In this document: positions 43,395 to 52,337 of the stretch, one piece after another | How the letters are laid out: every line of letters starts with the position of its first letter | Numbering within the stretch: the first letter of the stretch is position 1 | Source: Bordetella parapertussis | GTDB lineage: Bacteria; Pseudomonadota; Gammaproteobacteria; Burkholderiales; Burkholderiaceae_B | Reading direction: 5' to 3' | Assembly: GCA_945897365.1 (NCBI GenBank) | Contig: CAMDFD010000017.1 | Coordinates: 1 to 64,000 of the forward strand | DNA length: 64,000 bases | Program-made: the position numbers and the translations under genes | The notes under the pieces: generated by a model | Told to the model about the DNA's origin: nothing | The model's database searches: none | The model's input: only the letters and a program-made list of their open reading frames with translations

Positions 43395-44897
43395 TTAATT
43401 ATCCGTTTTCCAGGTTGATCCACTCGGTTGACGTAAGCCGAGTTTCCCTGGGTTCATCAGGTTGTCAGGATCCAAACCGTCTTTGAGTATCTGAATCATA
43501 TCTAGGCCGACATTAAGCTCTTGCTGCATCCACGGTCCACGGAAAAGCCCCGCTCCGTGATGATGGGCAATGGAGCCCTGCATTGCCAGACAAATGCTTT
43601 CAATGGTGTCCCAGGCCTTCTGGTGTAGTTTGAGTGCACTATCCTGATCCATTGGCGGCAAACGGATCGTCATATACTGACACGCCCCTTCTGGGTAGAC
43701 ATGAGACCAGTGCGCTCCGAAATGAATTTCAGGATGAATGGCATGAACTGCTTGGTGCATGGCCTCGTACATATCGGCTAGTTTGCTCCAGTTCCCCGTA
43801 ATTTCAACCGTATCCATAAAATAGCCGTCAGTTTGCCACTGCGTTGAATACGAGTGAAATCTTGTTTCTTCCCAGTGCTGATATGGTGCATCATCCGTCG
43901 TGACTGCATCGTGCTGAGCGCATATCTCAAGCGCTAGTTGACGCTCTACTTCAGCCAGTGCCTTCTTGCCTGAGAACTTCATAATGCACAGAATGGGTCT
44001 TTTTGAAAACTCCGGTATCCCATCCGTTCGTTGTGCACTCTCTTTGGAATCGTAGAGCCGTACGACTTCTGGCCGTAATTCTGCTTGCATAATTTCGCGA
44101 CAAGCAGCGAAGCCGGTTTCAATATTTGGGAATGCCAGCACAACGGCAGAGCTGAATTCAGGTAAGCGCCAGATGCGGACTGTCAACTCAGTCATCAGAC
44201 CCAGGACGCCTTCTGACCCAACAAGCATATCCTTAATACTCGGGCCGACGGCTCGACGCGAAAGCGGACGAACTTCAAGGAGTTGTCCATCTGGTAAGAC
44301 AGCTTTTAATCCTACAACAATATCTTCGATTTTTCCGTATCGTGATGAAGCTTGACCAGCTCCACGACAGGCGGCCCAGCCACCTACGGTAGACATTGTG
44401 ATGGATTGTGGGAGGTGTCCTGCTGTGAAGCCTTGTGCCCGAAGAGCCTCCTCAAACTGCCAGCCATTCATGCCAGCTTGTACAGTCGCAGTTGAGTCGA
44501 TTACATTAATTGCGATCAATTTATTGAGCCGTTTAAGGTCAATCACGAGTTCTCCAACCAGAGGGATTGTCCCTCCCAGAACGCCTGACCCAGCGCCAAA
44601 TGGAATCGTGCAAATTTTCTCTGCTCGAGTGAATTTGATAAGTTGCTGAACTTCTTGAGGCGTACCTGGCATGGCAATGGCCATTGGTAAGGTGGCAGGT
44701 AGTTGCTGTGCTCTGAGTTTGTAGAGCGCAAAGGGTAATCTGTCACGACAGTATGCGTAACGATCAGCCTGACTGATCAGTACGTTTTCCGCGCCTAGTA
44801 GTTTTGCAATGCTACTAAGTTGAGCCTGCTGTTTGTCAGTCTTATTTAAAAGGCTGGTAGTTTGCAGGTCGACTACTTTGCTGACTGCTGTGTTCAT
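43395..44897 (-). CDS. FAD-linked oxidase, alkyldihydroxyacetonephosphate-synthase-like
   Basis: A 500-residue flavoprotein of the VAO/GlcD group. The FAD region has IPFGAGSGVLGGTIP, then SITMSTVGGWAACRGAGQASSRYGKIED split at GGWAACRGAGQ and SSRYGKIEDIV, close to alkylglycerone-phosphate synthases. Near the C-terminus SIAHHHGAGLFRGP matches the AGPS His-rich active-site loop. AGPS makes ether lipids; bacterial relatives may oxidise 2-hydroxy acids or break ether-type bonds. It is first of a nine-gene operon, with a LacI-type palindrome and promoter-like elements upstream. Confidence 0.85.
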   Translation of the reverse strand: MNTAVSKVVDLQTTSLLNKTDKQQAQLSSIAKLLGAENVLISQADRYAYCRDRLPFALYKLRAQQLPATLPMAIAMPGTPQEVQQLIKFTRAEKICTIPFGAGSGVLGGTIPLVGELVIDLKRLNKLIAINVIDSTATVQAGMNGWQFEEALRAQGFTAGHLPQSITMSTVGGWAACRGAGQASSRYGKIEDIVVGLKAVLPDGQLLEVRPLSRRAVGPSIKDMLVGSEGVLGLMTELTVRIWRLPEFSSAVVLAFPNIETGFAACREIMQAELRPEVVRLYDSKESAQRTDGIPEFSKRPILCIMKFSGKKALAEVERQLALEICAQHDAVTTDDAPYQHWEETRFHSYSTQWQTDGYFMDTVEITGNWSKLADMYEAMHQAVHAIHPEIHFGAHWSHVYPEGACQYMTIRLPPMDQDSALKLHQKAWDTIESICLAMQGSIAHHHGAGLFRGPWMQQELNVGLDMIQILKDGLDPDNLMNPGKLGLRQPSGSTWKTDN

Positions 44898-44950
44898 AAT
44901 AGGTATCTGCCAAAATATTCAGTAAGGTTTATCAGCTTATTTACTTAAAT

Positions 44951-44970
44951 GGGACAATCGTTTGTTCATC
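44951..44970. promoter_or_regulatory. LacI-type operator before the FAD-oxidase operon
   Basis: GGGACAATCGTTTGTTCATC on the plus strand. Its reverse complement shares TGAACAAACGATTGT plus a following C with the palindrome at 49968-49987, and both are centred on CG. It lies about 60 bases upstream of the FAD-enzyme start. Confidence 0.65.
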
Positions 44971-44979
44971 TGGTTGATA

Positions 44980-45007
44980 TTTTGCTGCTAAAGGTAAAAA
45001 TTGTCAG
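44980..45007 (-). promoter_or_regulatory. Candidate promoter of the FAD-oxidase operon
   Basis: On the minus strand CTGACA (45007-45002) is followed after 17 bases by CAAAAT (44984-44979 region), a -35/-10 pair of fair quality. The operator at 44951-44970 would fall at or just after the transcription start. Confidence 0.4.
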
Positions 45008-45033
45008 CTAAAGTTTTGTTCTTATTAGGTTTG

Positions 45034-46635
45034 CTAATGCGATTCAGGAATGAATGGGAATCTGGCCCTTGCTTTTGTGGCATGCTCGCCGTGTTGAAGA
45101 CCTCCACCCCTGACGAATCTAATATCGTCTTCTGGCTGCACTTTCCAATTCCATGTTTCCGGAGCACCTGAAAGACTGTCTACTTCTTTAATCAGCAGGC
45201 GGCGACGCTGACTTTTACGTACTTGTTGATCAACTAAGGCACTGTCATAGCCATCGCATGCAATGGTTAGAAGTTGATTAAGAATTTCTGCTGCTGCAGG
45301 ATCCGTACTTAGATCAAGGAGCTCATCTGGATCAGTCTCCAGATCAAAAAGTTGTGGTGGGTGGCTACCCACGCAAATCAGTTTCCAGTGCCCCTTTTTA
45401 ACCATGCGCAAGGGACCAGGCACCCCTCCAGCTGTGAAGTCAGATATTGCGACATCAGGCCATGCGGGATCATCCTGTCCAGTTAAAAACGGAAGAAGTG
45501 AGTGACCAGATAATGTTTCTATTGCATCAATAGGATACTTTTCCTGTTGATGGCAGATATCCACAAATGTTGGCAGTAGATCAATCAGAGACACGTTTTT
45601 GGATACACGATGGTGATGATATTTTTCTGGCCAGACAACTATAAGTGGCACTCTTACAGACCATTCATACATGCTCATTTTGAACCACATCCCGCGTTCA
45701 CCCAGCATTTCGCCATGGTCTGAAGTCAACACAATGATGGTATTTTCATCAAGCCCACAAGACTTGAGCGTTGCAAGTAGGTCACCGATCTGGTGATCAA
45801 CCCAAGTCACCATTGCATAATATGCACGTCTTGCATCGATAATGTTCTGCCGACTGATCGGCATTTTGTCGCGTCGATGGTTGTAATATATTCCTAGACT
45901 GGCTGGATCAAGCTTGTCTGGTGGTAAAGCATCTACATGCGGTAAATCAATATCCTCAGGCCGATACATATCCCAATATTCCTGCTGAGCAACAAAAGGA
46001 GGGTGAGGGTGTGTGTATGAAACTGTCAGAAAAAAAGGCTTGCTGTCTTTCTGTTGACGGGCACGATTCCATAGCCACTTTTTAGCTTCGAACTGAACCT
46101 CCTCATCGTAGTCAATTTGAAGGTTTTTTAAACAAGAACCTGCCTCGATTACGGGACGCATACTGACGCCAGCGGGATTCGGATCGGTAGGTGGGCGGCT
46201 CCAATTCGCGGTCCAACTAAAGTCTGCAGGGTAAATATCAGTGGTCAGACGCTCTTGATAACCATGGAGCTGATCTGGTCCGATAAAGTGCATTTTTCCA
46301 GATAATGCTGTGTCATAATCTGCGGCTCGCAAGTAATGAGCGATAGTTGGCAGTTCTGATGATAGCTCTGCACCGTTATCCCAGGCTTGAATTTCAGGTG
46401 CCAGTCGTCCAGTCAGCATTGCAGCACGTGCGGGCGCACAGAGAGGTGAGTTTGTATAGGCTGCATCAAAAACTACACCTCTTTCAGCCAGTTTTGTAAT
46501 GTTGGGAGCCTGAACAACTTGATGTCCGTATGTGGGCAATACTTGTGGAGCGAGTTCATCGACCATGATAAAAAGTATATTGGGTGATTTTTTCATGTGC
46601 TCAATACGTCCAAAAAATAAGATGGTTAATGACAT
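45034..46635 (-). CDS. Sulfatase (S1 family), cytoplasmic, choline-sulfatase-like
   Basis: A 533-residue sulfatase. NILFIMVDELAP gives the first metal Asp residues, and PLCAPARAAMLTGR is the formylglycine signature CxPxR with Cys type. VLTSDHGEMLGERGMW carries further metal ligands. There is no signal peptide, so it works in the cytoplasm on an imported sulfate ester. ATG 46635 overlaps the upstream stop as TAATG; an ATG at 46596 begins just before the domain and is an alternative. A formylglycine-generating enzyme is required and is not in this window. Confidence 0.9.
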   Translation of the reverse strand: MSLTILFFGRIEHMKKSPNILFIMVDELAPQVLPTYGHQVVQAPNITKLAERGVVFDAAYTNSPLCAPARAAMLTGRLAPEIQAWDNGAELSSELPTIAHYLRAADYDTALSGKMHFIGPDQLHGYQERLTTDIYPADFSWTANWSRPPTDPNPAGVSMRPVIEAGSCLKNLQIDYDEEVQFEAKKWLWNRARQQKDSKPFFLTVSYTHPHPPFVAQQEYWDMYRPEDIDLPHVDALPPDKLDPASLGIYYNHRRDKMPISRQNIIDARRAYYAMVTWVDHQIGDLLATLKSCGLDENTIIVLTSDHGEMLGERGMWFKMSMYEWSVRVPLIVVWPEKYHHHRVSKNVSLIDLLPTFVDICHQQEKYPIDAIETLSGHSLLPFLTGQDDPAWPDVAISDFTAGGVPGPLRMVKKGHWKLICVGSHPPQLFDLETDPDELLDLSTDPAAAEILNQLLTIACDGYDSALVDQQVRKSQRRRLLIKEVDSLSGAPETWNWKVQPEDDIRFVRGGGLQHGEHATKARARFPFIPESH

Positions 46636-48890
46636 TAATCATCTGATAAGGCCGCGTGATATTCCTTTAGAAAATCGATTTCCTGATCATCGTAGACTTC
46701 AACATGTACATGTGAAATTCTTCCTGTAAATGTATTTGGACACGCATAGCTTTCGCTGACTGGGCTTCCATCATCACGTCCGCAATGAACACCAGTGGCA
46801 TTTGGTAATAAAGGCCACAGCTGATCCATCTCTTGCGTATTCAAAGTCTGTCCGTTGATGATCAGTGACCCTGTGCCTTTCAAAGAGCCAGTTTTTTGAA
46901 ATGAAAATTCTACGCAGTGAGATCCCGTTGGCAATATATTTGGCGACTCTAGAATGAAGCGTCTTTCTCCACCGCAGTTATATTCATGGACTAAGCGTCC
47001 GTTTTTCATAAAAAGTACGTAACCACCAAAACGCCCGCCTGCTGCAAACAGTACACCTTGCTCAGATGCGTTTGAAAGATTGATCTCTGCGGTGATGCGA
47101 TATGATCGATTTGAAATATTAGGTGCGGAGAGACGATCTACGCGGGCCATGCCTGCACGATAAATGTATAGCTGACGGCTTGTTGCTCTGAGACTTGCGG
47201 CTGTGCGTTCTCTATCACGATCGTCTAAGGGAAGAACATCATAGCGGCCTGCTTCTGCCCACCATAGGTCAACTAGCTCTCTTAGTTTCTTAGGATGTAT
47301 CAGGGCAAGATTGGTATTTTCAGAAAAATCACGATCAATATGATAGAGCTCCCAGGTATCTTGTTCGAAAGGCGTTCCCTTCTGGTGACGCGTCACGGCT
47401 TTCCATCCATCACACCATATGCCACGGTCTCCGAGCATTTCGTAATACTGTACATGCTTGGCTGTTTTCACATTGGGCTGATCGAATGCGTAAACCATAC
47501 TTGTACCGTGAATAGGAAGCTGTGGTATGCCCTGATGTTCATCGGGTGCTTCTATATCGAGTAATTCAAGTATTGTTGGTACGAAGTCAACACAGTGGTG
47601 ATATTGATTTCTGAGTCCACCCGCATCTTTGATTTTTGCAGGCCATTGAATAATCAACGGGTCACGAATACCACCGCCGAAGGTATCCATCTTGAACCAC
47701 TTGAGAGGTGTATTGCCAGCAAACCCCCAGCCTTTGGGGTAATGGTTATAGGTGTACTCACTTCCAAGCTGATCAATATTTTGAACGAGTTCTTCTATCG
47801 TTTCCTCAACAAAGGCATAGTGCTTTCTTATATTGATATTTCCTAAATCTCCACCCTCATCGCTTGCACCATTATCAGACATGACAACGAATACAGTGTT
47901 GTCTAGCTGATCGATACTTTTCAGGTAATCAACCACACGGCCAACTTGTTCATCTGTATGCTCTAAAAATCCTGCGAAAACCTCCTGCATTCTTGCGCAG
48001 ACTCGCTTTTCATCACTGCTTAAATCATCCCAGGCCCTGACTTCTTCATTTCTTTCAGTGAGGGTTGTATCAGGTGGAATCACACCAAGTTCAAGCTGAC
48101 GTTTGAACCATTTCTGGCGAGTGACATCCCATCCTTGATCGAACTTTCCTTTATATTTATCTATATATTTTTGTTCGACATGGTGAGGTGAGTGACAGGC
48201 ACCCAGTGCGACATAAGTGAAAAAAGGTTTTCCAGGTGATGCACATTGTTGATCTCTAATGAAATCAATTGTTTTATCTATCAGGTCCTCGGTTAAATGG
48301 TAATGTTCAGTAACCGGTTTCGAAATTGGATGGTTGTCACAAAATAACTCTGGATTCCAGTGATCTGTTAGAGAGCTTAAAAAACCATAGTACCTATCAA
48401 AACCCCTCGCGAGAGGCCAGTAGTCGAATGGCCCAGCAGCAGTGGCGTCAGTCATCCGCATCAAATGCCATTTTCCGATTGCGTGAGTGTTGTAACCGTG
48501 AGGCCTCAACATTTCAGCAAGAGTCGCTGCCCGCTTTGTGACTTGTCCCTGATATCCCGGATATCCCGTTGACCATTCGACAATCGTTCCCATACCTGCT
48601 GCATGATGTTGACGGCCGGTTAACAAAGCGGCGCGAGTGGGGGAGCACATCGAGGCAGTATGGAAATTTGTAAAACGTAAACCCTTAGCGGCAAGGGCAT
48701 CGATATTTGGTGTGTTGATGTCCGAGCCGTAACATCCAAGGTGAGCAAACCCAACGTCATCGAGAACTAGTAATACGATATTAGGAGCGTTTTTTGGCGG
48801 TTGGGTACGTGGCGGCCAATAAGGTTTTGAGCTTCTATACGTTGCACCGATCGTCCCTTTGAATTCTTCAGCAGGCAGATTTATACTCAT
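46635..48890 (-). CDS. Arylsulfatase-type sulfatase (S1 family) with C-terminal extension
   Basis: A 751-residue enzyme. NIVLLVLDDVGFAHLGCYG binds metal, TASMCSPTRAALLTGR is the CxPxR formylglycine site, and VFVVMSDNGASDEGG provides the later metal ligands. A C-terminal beta-rich extension of about 170 residues (GVLFAAGGRFGGYVLFMKNG) is common in large AtsA-like sulfatases. No signal peptide is present. It is translationally coupled to the second sulfatase (TAATG) and preceded by a Bug receptor. Confidence 0.92.
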   Translation of the reverse strand: MSINLPAEEFKGTIGATYRSSKPYWPPRTQPPKNAPNIVLLVLDDVGFAHLGCYGSDINTPNIDALAAKGLRFTNFHTASMCSPTRAALLTGRQHHAAGMGTIVEWSTGYPGYQGQVTKRAATLAEMLRPHGYNTHAIGKWHLMRMTDATAAGPFDYWPLARGFDRYYGFLSSLTDHWNPELFCDNHPISKPVTEHYHLTEDLIDKTIDFIRDQQCASPGKPFFTYVALGACHSPHHVEQKYIDKYKGKFDQGWDVTRQKWFKRQLELGVIPPDTTLTERNEEVRAWDDLSSDEKRVCARMQEVFAGFLEHTDEQVGRVVDYLKSIDQLDNTVFVVMSDNGASDEGGDLGNINIRKHYAFVEETIEELVQNIDQLGSEYTYNHYPKGWGFAGNTPLKWFKMDTFGGGIRDPLIIQWPAKIKDAGGLRNQYHHCVDFVPTILELLDIEAPDEHQGIPQLPIHGTSMVYAFDQPNVKTAKHVQYYEMLGDRGIWCDGWKAVTRHQKGTPFEQDTWELYHIDRDFSENTNLALIHPKKLRELVDLWWAEAGRYDVLPLDDRDRERTAASLRATSRQLYIYRAGMARVDRLSAPNISNRSYRITAEINLSNASEQGVLFAAGGRFGGYVLFMKNGRLVHEYNCGGERRFILESPNILPTGSHCVEFSFQKTGSLKGTGSLIINGQTLNTQEMDQLWPLLPNATGVHCGRDDGSPVSESYACPNTFTGRISHVHVEVYDDQEIDFLKEYHAALSDD

Positions 48891-48921
48891 TATTAAATCC
48901 CTCTTTTTTTTTGGGCGCCAA

Positions 48922-49908
48922 TTAGTCCAGACTCTTGATACCAGCTGATTGAATAATTTGCTTGGCTTGAGCCGTTTCTTTTATAAGTGCATTTTCAAAG
49001 CCTTCTGCAGTAGAGTGAGAAAGAGTTAATCCTCTCGCAGTCATGGATTTTTGCAGTGCAGGATCGCTTAAGGCTCGGGCTGCGGCCTCGTTGATACGCA
49101 TCACGATTTCTTTAGGTATGCCCACAGGTCCGGCCAAGCCGAAAAAGGTGGTGATTTCTAATCCCGCCAGTCCCGCCTGATCAAAAGTAGGGACGCCTGG
49201 AACGAGGTCAGATCGTTTATCTCTTCCGATTGCTAGGCCAACGACTTCTTGGTCATTAATCGTTTTGACTTGGCTCGGCAAAAAATCCATTAAGACAGGT
49301 ATCCTGCCGCCTCTTAAATCAATCATTGCTGGCGCTGAGCCGTTGTAGGGAATATGTATGACGTCGATTCCCATACGCATTTTTAATAACTCGATTGCTA
49401 AATGAGGAGGGGTCCCAACGCCATATGAGCCAATGGCTATTTGACCTGGTTTTGCGCGAGCCAATTTAATCAAGTCCGCCAGTGATTTGATACCCGAATC
49501 TTTTGACGCCACAAGTATTAAAGGATTGACACTAAGCAGAGCGATAGGCCGGATATCTTTTTCTGGGTTGAAGATAGGATTTTTTGTCAACAACGGCCCA
49601 GTAATCATGTTGGCACCCGTGGCTGTCAGTAGTGTGTAGCCATCTGGTTTGGCACGCGCAACAATTTGTGCTCCCAGCATGGATCCTGCCCCTGGTTTGT
49701 TTTCAATCACGATCGGCTGACCTAGGTCCTCTGACATTTTTCTTGCTATTTCACGTACTGCAACATCTGTTGCGCCTCCAGCAGCGAACGGAACGATAAG
49801 TGAAATAGGTCGTTCAGGCCATGTGGCAGAGAATGAATGAGAGGACCACGCGACACACAGTACCGTCAGCATTGTTGTAAAAAAAGTATCGACTCTGTAT
49901 TTCATCAT
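48922..49908 (-). CDS. Bug/TctC-family periplasmic solute receptor
   Basis: A 328-residue receptor with signal peptide ending SFSA before TWPERPISLIVPFAAGGATDVAVRE (landmark PFAAGGATD). IVIENKPGAGSMLGAQIVA and GIDVIHIPYNGSAPAMIDL are family loops, shown by GIDVIHIPYNGS. GGTGAGAG precedes ATG 49908. It heads the sulfatase operon, so its ligand may be a sulfate ester or a carboxylate released by the pathway. Confidence 0.9.
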   Translation of the reverse strand: MMKYRVDTFFTTMLTVLCVAWSSHSFSATWPERPISLIVPFAAGGATDVAVREIARKMSEDLGQPIVIENKPGAGSMLGAQIVARAKPDGYTLLTATGANMITGPLLTKNPIFNPEKDIRPIALLSVNPLILVASKDSGIKSLADLIKLARAKPGQIAIGSYGVGTPPHLAIELLKMRMGIDVIHIPYNGSAPAMIDLRGGRIPVLMDFLPSQVKTINDQEVVGLAIGRDKRSDLVPGVPTFDQAGLAGLEITTFFGLAGPVGIPKEIVMRINEAAARALSDPALQKSMTARGLTLSHSTAEGFENALIKETAQAKQIIQSAGIKSLD

Positions 49909-49967
49909 GACTCTCACCTTCTTTAGGGTTGACATTTAAGGTTTTAAAACAAAGACAAAATCAATAT

Positions 49968-49987
49968 TTGAACAAACGATTGTTCAA
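49968..49987. promoter_or_regulatory. LacI-type operator before the Bug-sulfatase operon
   Basis: TTGAACAAACGATTGTTCAA is symmetric about a central CG with nine of ten half-site positions matching. It begins right after the -10-like element described below and lies about 60 bases before the Bug start. A near copy is at 44951. Confidence 0.7.
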
Positions 49988-50015
49988 ATTTAATAATTGT
50001 CGTTTGTTTTGTCAA
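49987..50015 (-). promoter_or_regulatory. Candidate promoter of the Bug-sulfatase operon
   Basis: On the minus strand TTGACA (50015-50010) is a perfect -35 box, followed by 17 bases and TAAATT (49992-49987). The operator starts at the last base of the -10 element, so a bound LacI protein would block transcription. Confidence 0.6.
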
Positions 50016-50187
50016 CATAAAGTGCATTAGGGGTTCTACTAGTGCAATCACCCATCAGACTTGATGAGGGGTGAAGCTATGACTTTGTCTTCGATGTCTT
50101 TAAAGCGACAATGGACCGATAAAACCAGACAGGTTGTTTAAGCTTAATATCGTAAGAACACAATTTAAGACACAAATAGGATTCAAC

Positions 50188-50940
50188 ATGCTGCGAAAGC
50201 TCTGGCTCGCCTCGATTGTTACCCTCAGCTTAGTCCTAACTGGCTGCTCAGAGGAAAAAGTTGCGAATGTGATTAAGGTTGCGGTGTCACCCGCCTCACC
50301 GCCGATGCTCTACGAGAAAAATGGCAAGCTGATGGGGGTCGATTACGATATTTTTAATGCTTTTTGTAAAACACGTGAATGTACGATGAAAGTCACGTCA
50401 TATGATTGGCAGGGTATGTTAGGTGCGGTCTCAACCGGACAAGCTGATGTGGCGTTTTCAGGCATCTCTATTACGGATAAGCGCAAGCAAGTGATGGACT
50501 TCTCGGCTCCTTATTACGACAACACCTGGCACTTGGTCGCTACAAAGAAAAATGCCAAGCCCATTACGGATCTTTCTGCACTCAAAAAGCTGCGTATTGG
50601 CTATCCAAGGGGAATGGCCTATGAGGATTTGATTAAAAAGGATTTGGAACCGAAAGGGTATTACTCACTTTCGCAAGTGCAACTCTATCCCTCCTATAAC
50701 GAGGTCATTACTGACCTGCAAAATGGCAATCTTGACTTGGCCTTTATAGAACAGCCAGTGCTGGAAAATTTTAAAAATAAAATGAATCTGCCAATTGAAA
50801 GTGTGTATGCGTTTCGTGGTCAAGACGTGCTGGGATTCGCGTTTCCCAAAGGCTCAGCCCTAAGACAGGACTTTGATAGATTTTTGATCAAGCTTGGCCC
50901 TGAAAAACTCAAAGAGATGATCGACAACGGCTCCAAATAG
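50188..50940 (+). CDS. Amino-acid-type ABC substrate-binding lipoprotein (family 3)
   Basis: A 250-residue receptor. MLRKLWLASIVTLSLVLTGC ends in a lipobox, so it is membrane-anchored in the periplasm. Family 3 signatures are LMGVDYDIFNAFC, GMLGAVSTGQADVAFSGISITDKR (in parts) and FSAPYY. AGGA before ATG 50188 sets the start; the frame is open upstream to 50134 without a good site. It feeds the permeases at 50946 and 52338 with the ATPase at 51596. The neighbours suggest a nucleobase or heterocycle rather than an amino acid. Confidence 0.9.
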   Translation: MLRKLWLASIVTLSLVLTGCSEEKVANVIKVAVSPASPPMLYEKNGKLMGVDYDIFNAFCKTRECTMKVTSYDWQGMLGAVSTGQADVAFSGISITDKRKQVMDFSAPYYDNTWHLVATKKNAKPITDLSALKKLRIGYPRGMAYEDLIKKDLEPKGYYSLSQVQLYPSYNEVITDLQNGNLDLAFIEQPVLENFKNKMNLPIESVYAFRGQDVLGFAFPKGSALRQDFDRFLIKLGPEKLKEMIDNGSK

Positions 50941-50945
50941 TTCAA

Positions 50946-51599
50946 ATGAACTTTTTTGAAATTCTAAGTCTATTATCGCAGGGCATTGGCCAAACATTGC
51001 TTGTAACGTTGGTATGTAGCGCGACAGCCTTGGTCTTTGCGCTCGTTATGATCTCTATACGTACCATCGGCGGGCGGCCCTCGAAATTGCTGGTAGACGC
51101 TGCGGTCTACTGCCTGCGAGGCATTCCTGTGCTGGTGCTTTTATTTCTTGTCTATTTTGGTCTGCCACTTGTTGGGCTAAAAGTTGTGCCGCTAGCCGCC
51201 ATGGCACTCAGTCTGGGGTTGATTGGTGGCGCGTATGTCACAGAGGTTTTTCGTGGCGCTTTGGATTCGGTCGAGGCTGTCGAGTTGATGGCTGCCGAGT
51301 CGATGGGAATGTCTCGCCTGCAAATATTCTGCTATGTGCAGACGCCACAAATGCTGAGGTTCTCAGCGCCTGGTGTGTTGAATGAATTCACCTCAATTTT
51401 GAAATACTCTCCTTTTGCTTACACAGTGGGGATCCCTGAGATCACAAAGCAAGCGACTGTGCTTGCGAGTCAAACGTTAAAGGGCGCAGAGATCTATCTC
51501 GCGGTAGGTATTCTTTATTTTCTAATCTACAGGGTGTTATTGGCACTTGCCCGTTTAGTCGAGAGACGTTTTCAAATTCCTGGGGTTTCAGCGCTATGA
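50946..51599 (+). CDS. Amino-acid-type ABC permease (HisM/GlnP family), first copy
   Basis: A 217-residue membrane protein with about five helices; RGIPVLVLLFLVYFG and AESMGMSRLQIFCYVQTPQ (coupling loop) are typical. It starts six bases after the receptor stop and overlaps the ATPase start by four bases. It should form a heterodimer with the permease at 52338. Confidence 0.92.
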   Translation: MNFFEILSLLSQGIGQTLLVTLVCSATALVFALVMISIRTIGGRPSKLLVDAAVYCLRGIPVLVLLFLVYFGLPLVGLKVVPLAAMALSLGLIGGAYVTEVFRGALDSVEAVELMAAESMGMSRLQIFCYVQTPQMLRFSAPGVLNEFTSILKYSPFAYTVGIPEITKQATVLASQTLKGAEIYLAVGILYFLIYRVLLALARLVERRFQIPGVSAL

Positions 51600-52333
51600 G
51601 CATTCTTAGCATTCGCGATCTCACCAAAAGTTTCGGTACTCAACAGGTCCTGCGTGGGGTGAGCCTGGAAGTTCAGCCTGGAGAAATCAAGGTCATCATG
51701 GGGTCTTCTGGATGTGGCAAGACCACGCTCTTGCGTTGCATCAATCGCCTGGTTGACCCGACAAGCGGAGCAATTTTTTTAAATGGTCAGGATGTTGCCC
51801 TTGCTGGAACTGACCTGCGCTGGCTTAGGCAGCAAATAGGTTTTGTTTTTCAGCAGGTCGCATTGTTTCGTCATTTGACTGCGCAGGAAAATGTAACCCT
51901 TGCGCTTAGAAAAATTCGCCGAATAAGCCGGCAAGAGGCTGAACAAAAGGCGATGCTAGAGTTGGCCAAATTCGACATGGTCGACCATGCTGGCAAATAC
52001 CCCTCGGAGCTTTCGGGCGGACAGAAGCAACGTGTTGCGATCGCACGGGTGCTCGCGATGGATCCAAAAGTCTTGCTCATGGACGAGCCGACCTCCGCCT
52101 TGGATCCTTTGAAATCACGCGAGGTGAGTCATATGTTGATGCGTTTGAATGAACAGGACGTCACAATCATCTGTGTCACACACGATTTAACCTTGGCGAC
52201 AAGTTTATCGAACAACATTACATTTATTCACGAGGGCTTAATTTACGCGCAAGACTCAGTGCAAGCTCTCGCCGCGTGCACTGAAGACCCGATCATCCAT
52301 CGTTTTTTTGGGCGCGACGAAGGGATGAAGTGA
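51596..52333 (+). CDS. Amino-acid-type ABC ATPase (GlnQ/HisP family)
   Basis: A 245-residue ATPase with Walker A GSSGCGKTTLLRCINRL, signature LSGGQKQRVAIARVL and Walker B VLLMDEPTSALDP, plus the switch His of CVTHDLTLA. It energises the permease pair on either side. Confidence 0.94.
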   Translation: MSILSIRDLTKSFGTQQVLRGVSLEVQPGEIKVIMGSSGCGKTTLLRCINRLVDPTSGAIFLNGQDVALAGTDLRWLRQQIGFVFQQVALFRHLTAQENVTLALRKIRRISRQEAEQKAMLELAKFDMVDHAGKYPSELSGGQKQRVAIARVLAMDPKVLLMDEPTSALDPLKSREVSHMLMRLNEQDVTIICVTHDLTLATSLSNNITFIHEGLIYAQDSVQALAACTEDPIIHRFFGRDEGMK

Positions 52334-52337
52334 TCAA

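Noticed and set aside
50047..50073. Hairpin CACCC...GGGGTG upstream of the importer receptor
   Set aside because: The stem is interrupted and no T-run or known riboswitch core follows, so neither a terminator nor a riboswitch can be supported.
50079..50141. Twenty-codon frame before the nucleobase importer
   Set aside because: It has no ribosome site and no recognisable leader-peptide content such as repeated codons; chance is the better explanation.
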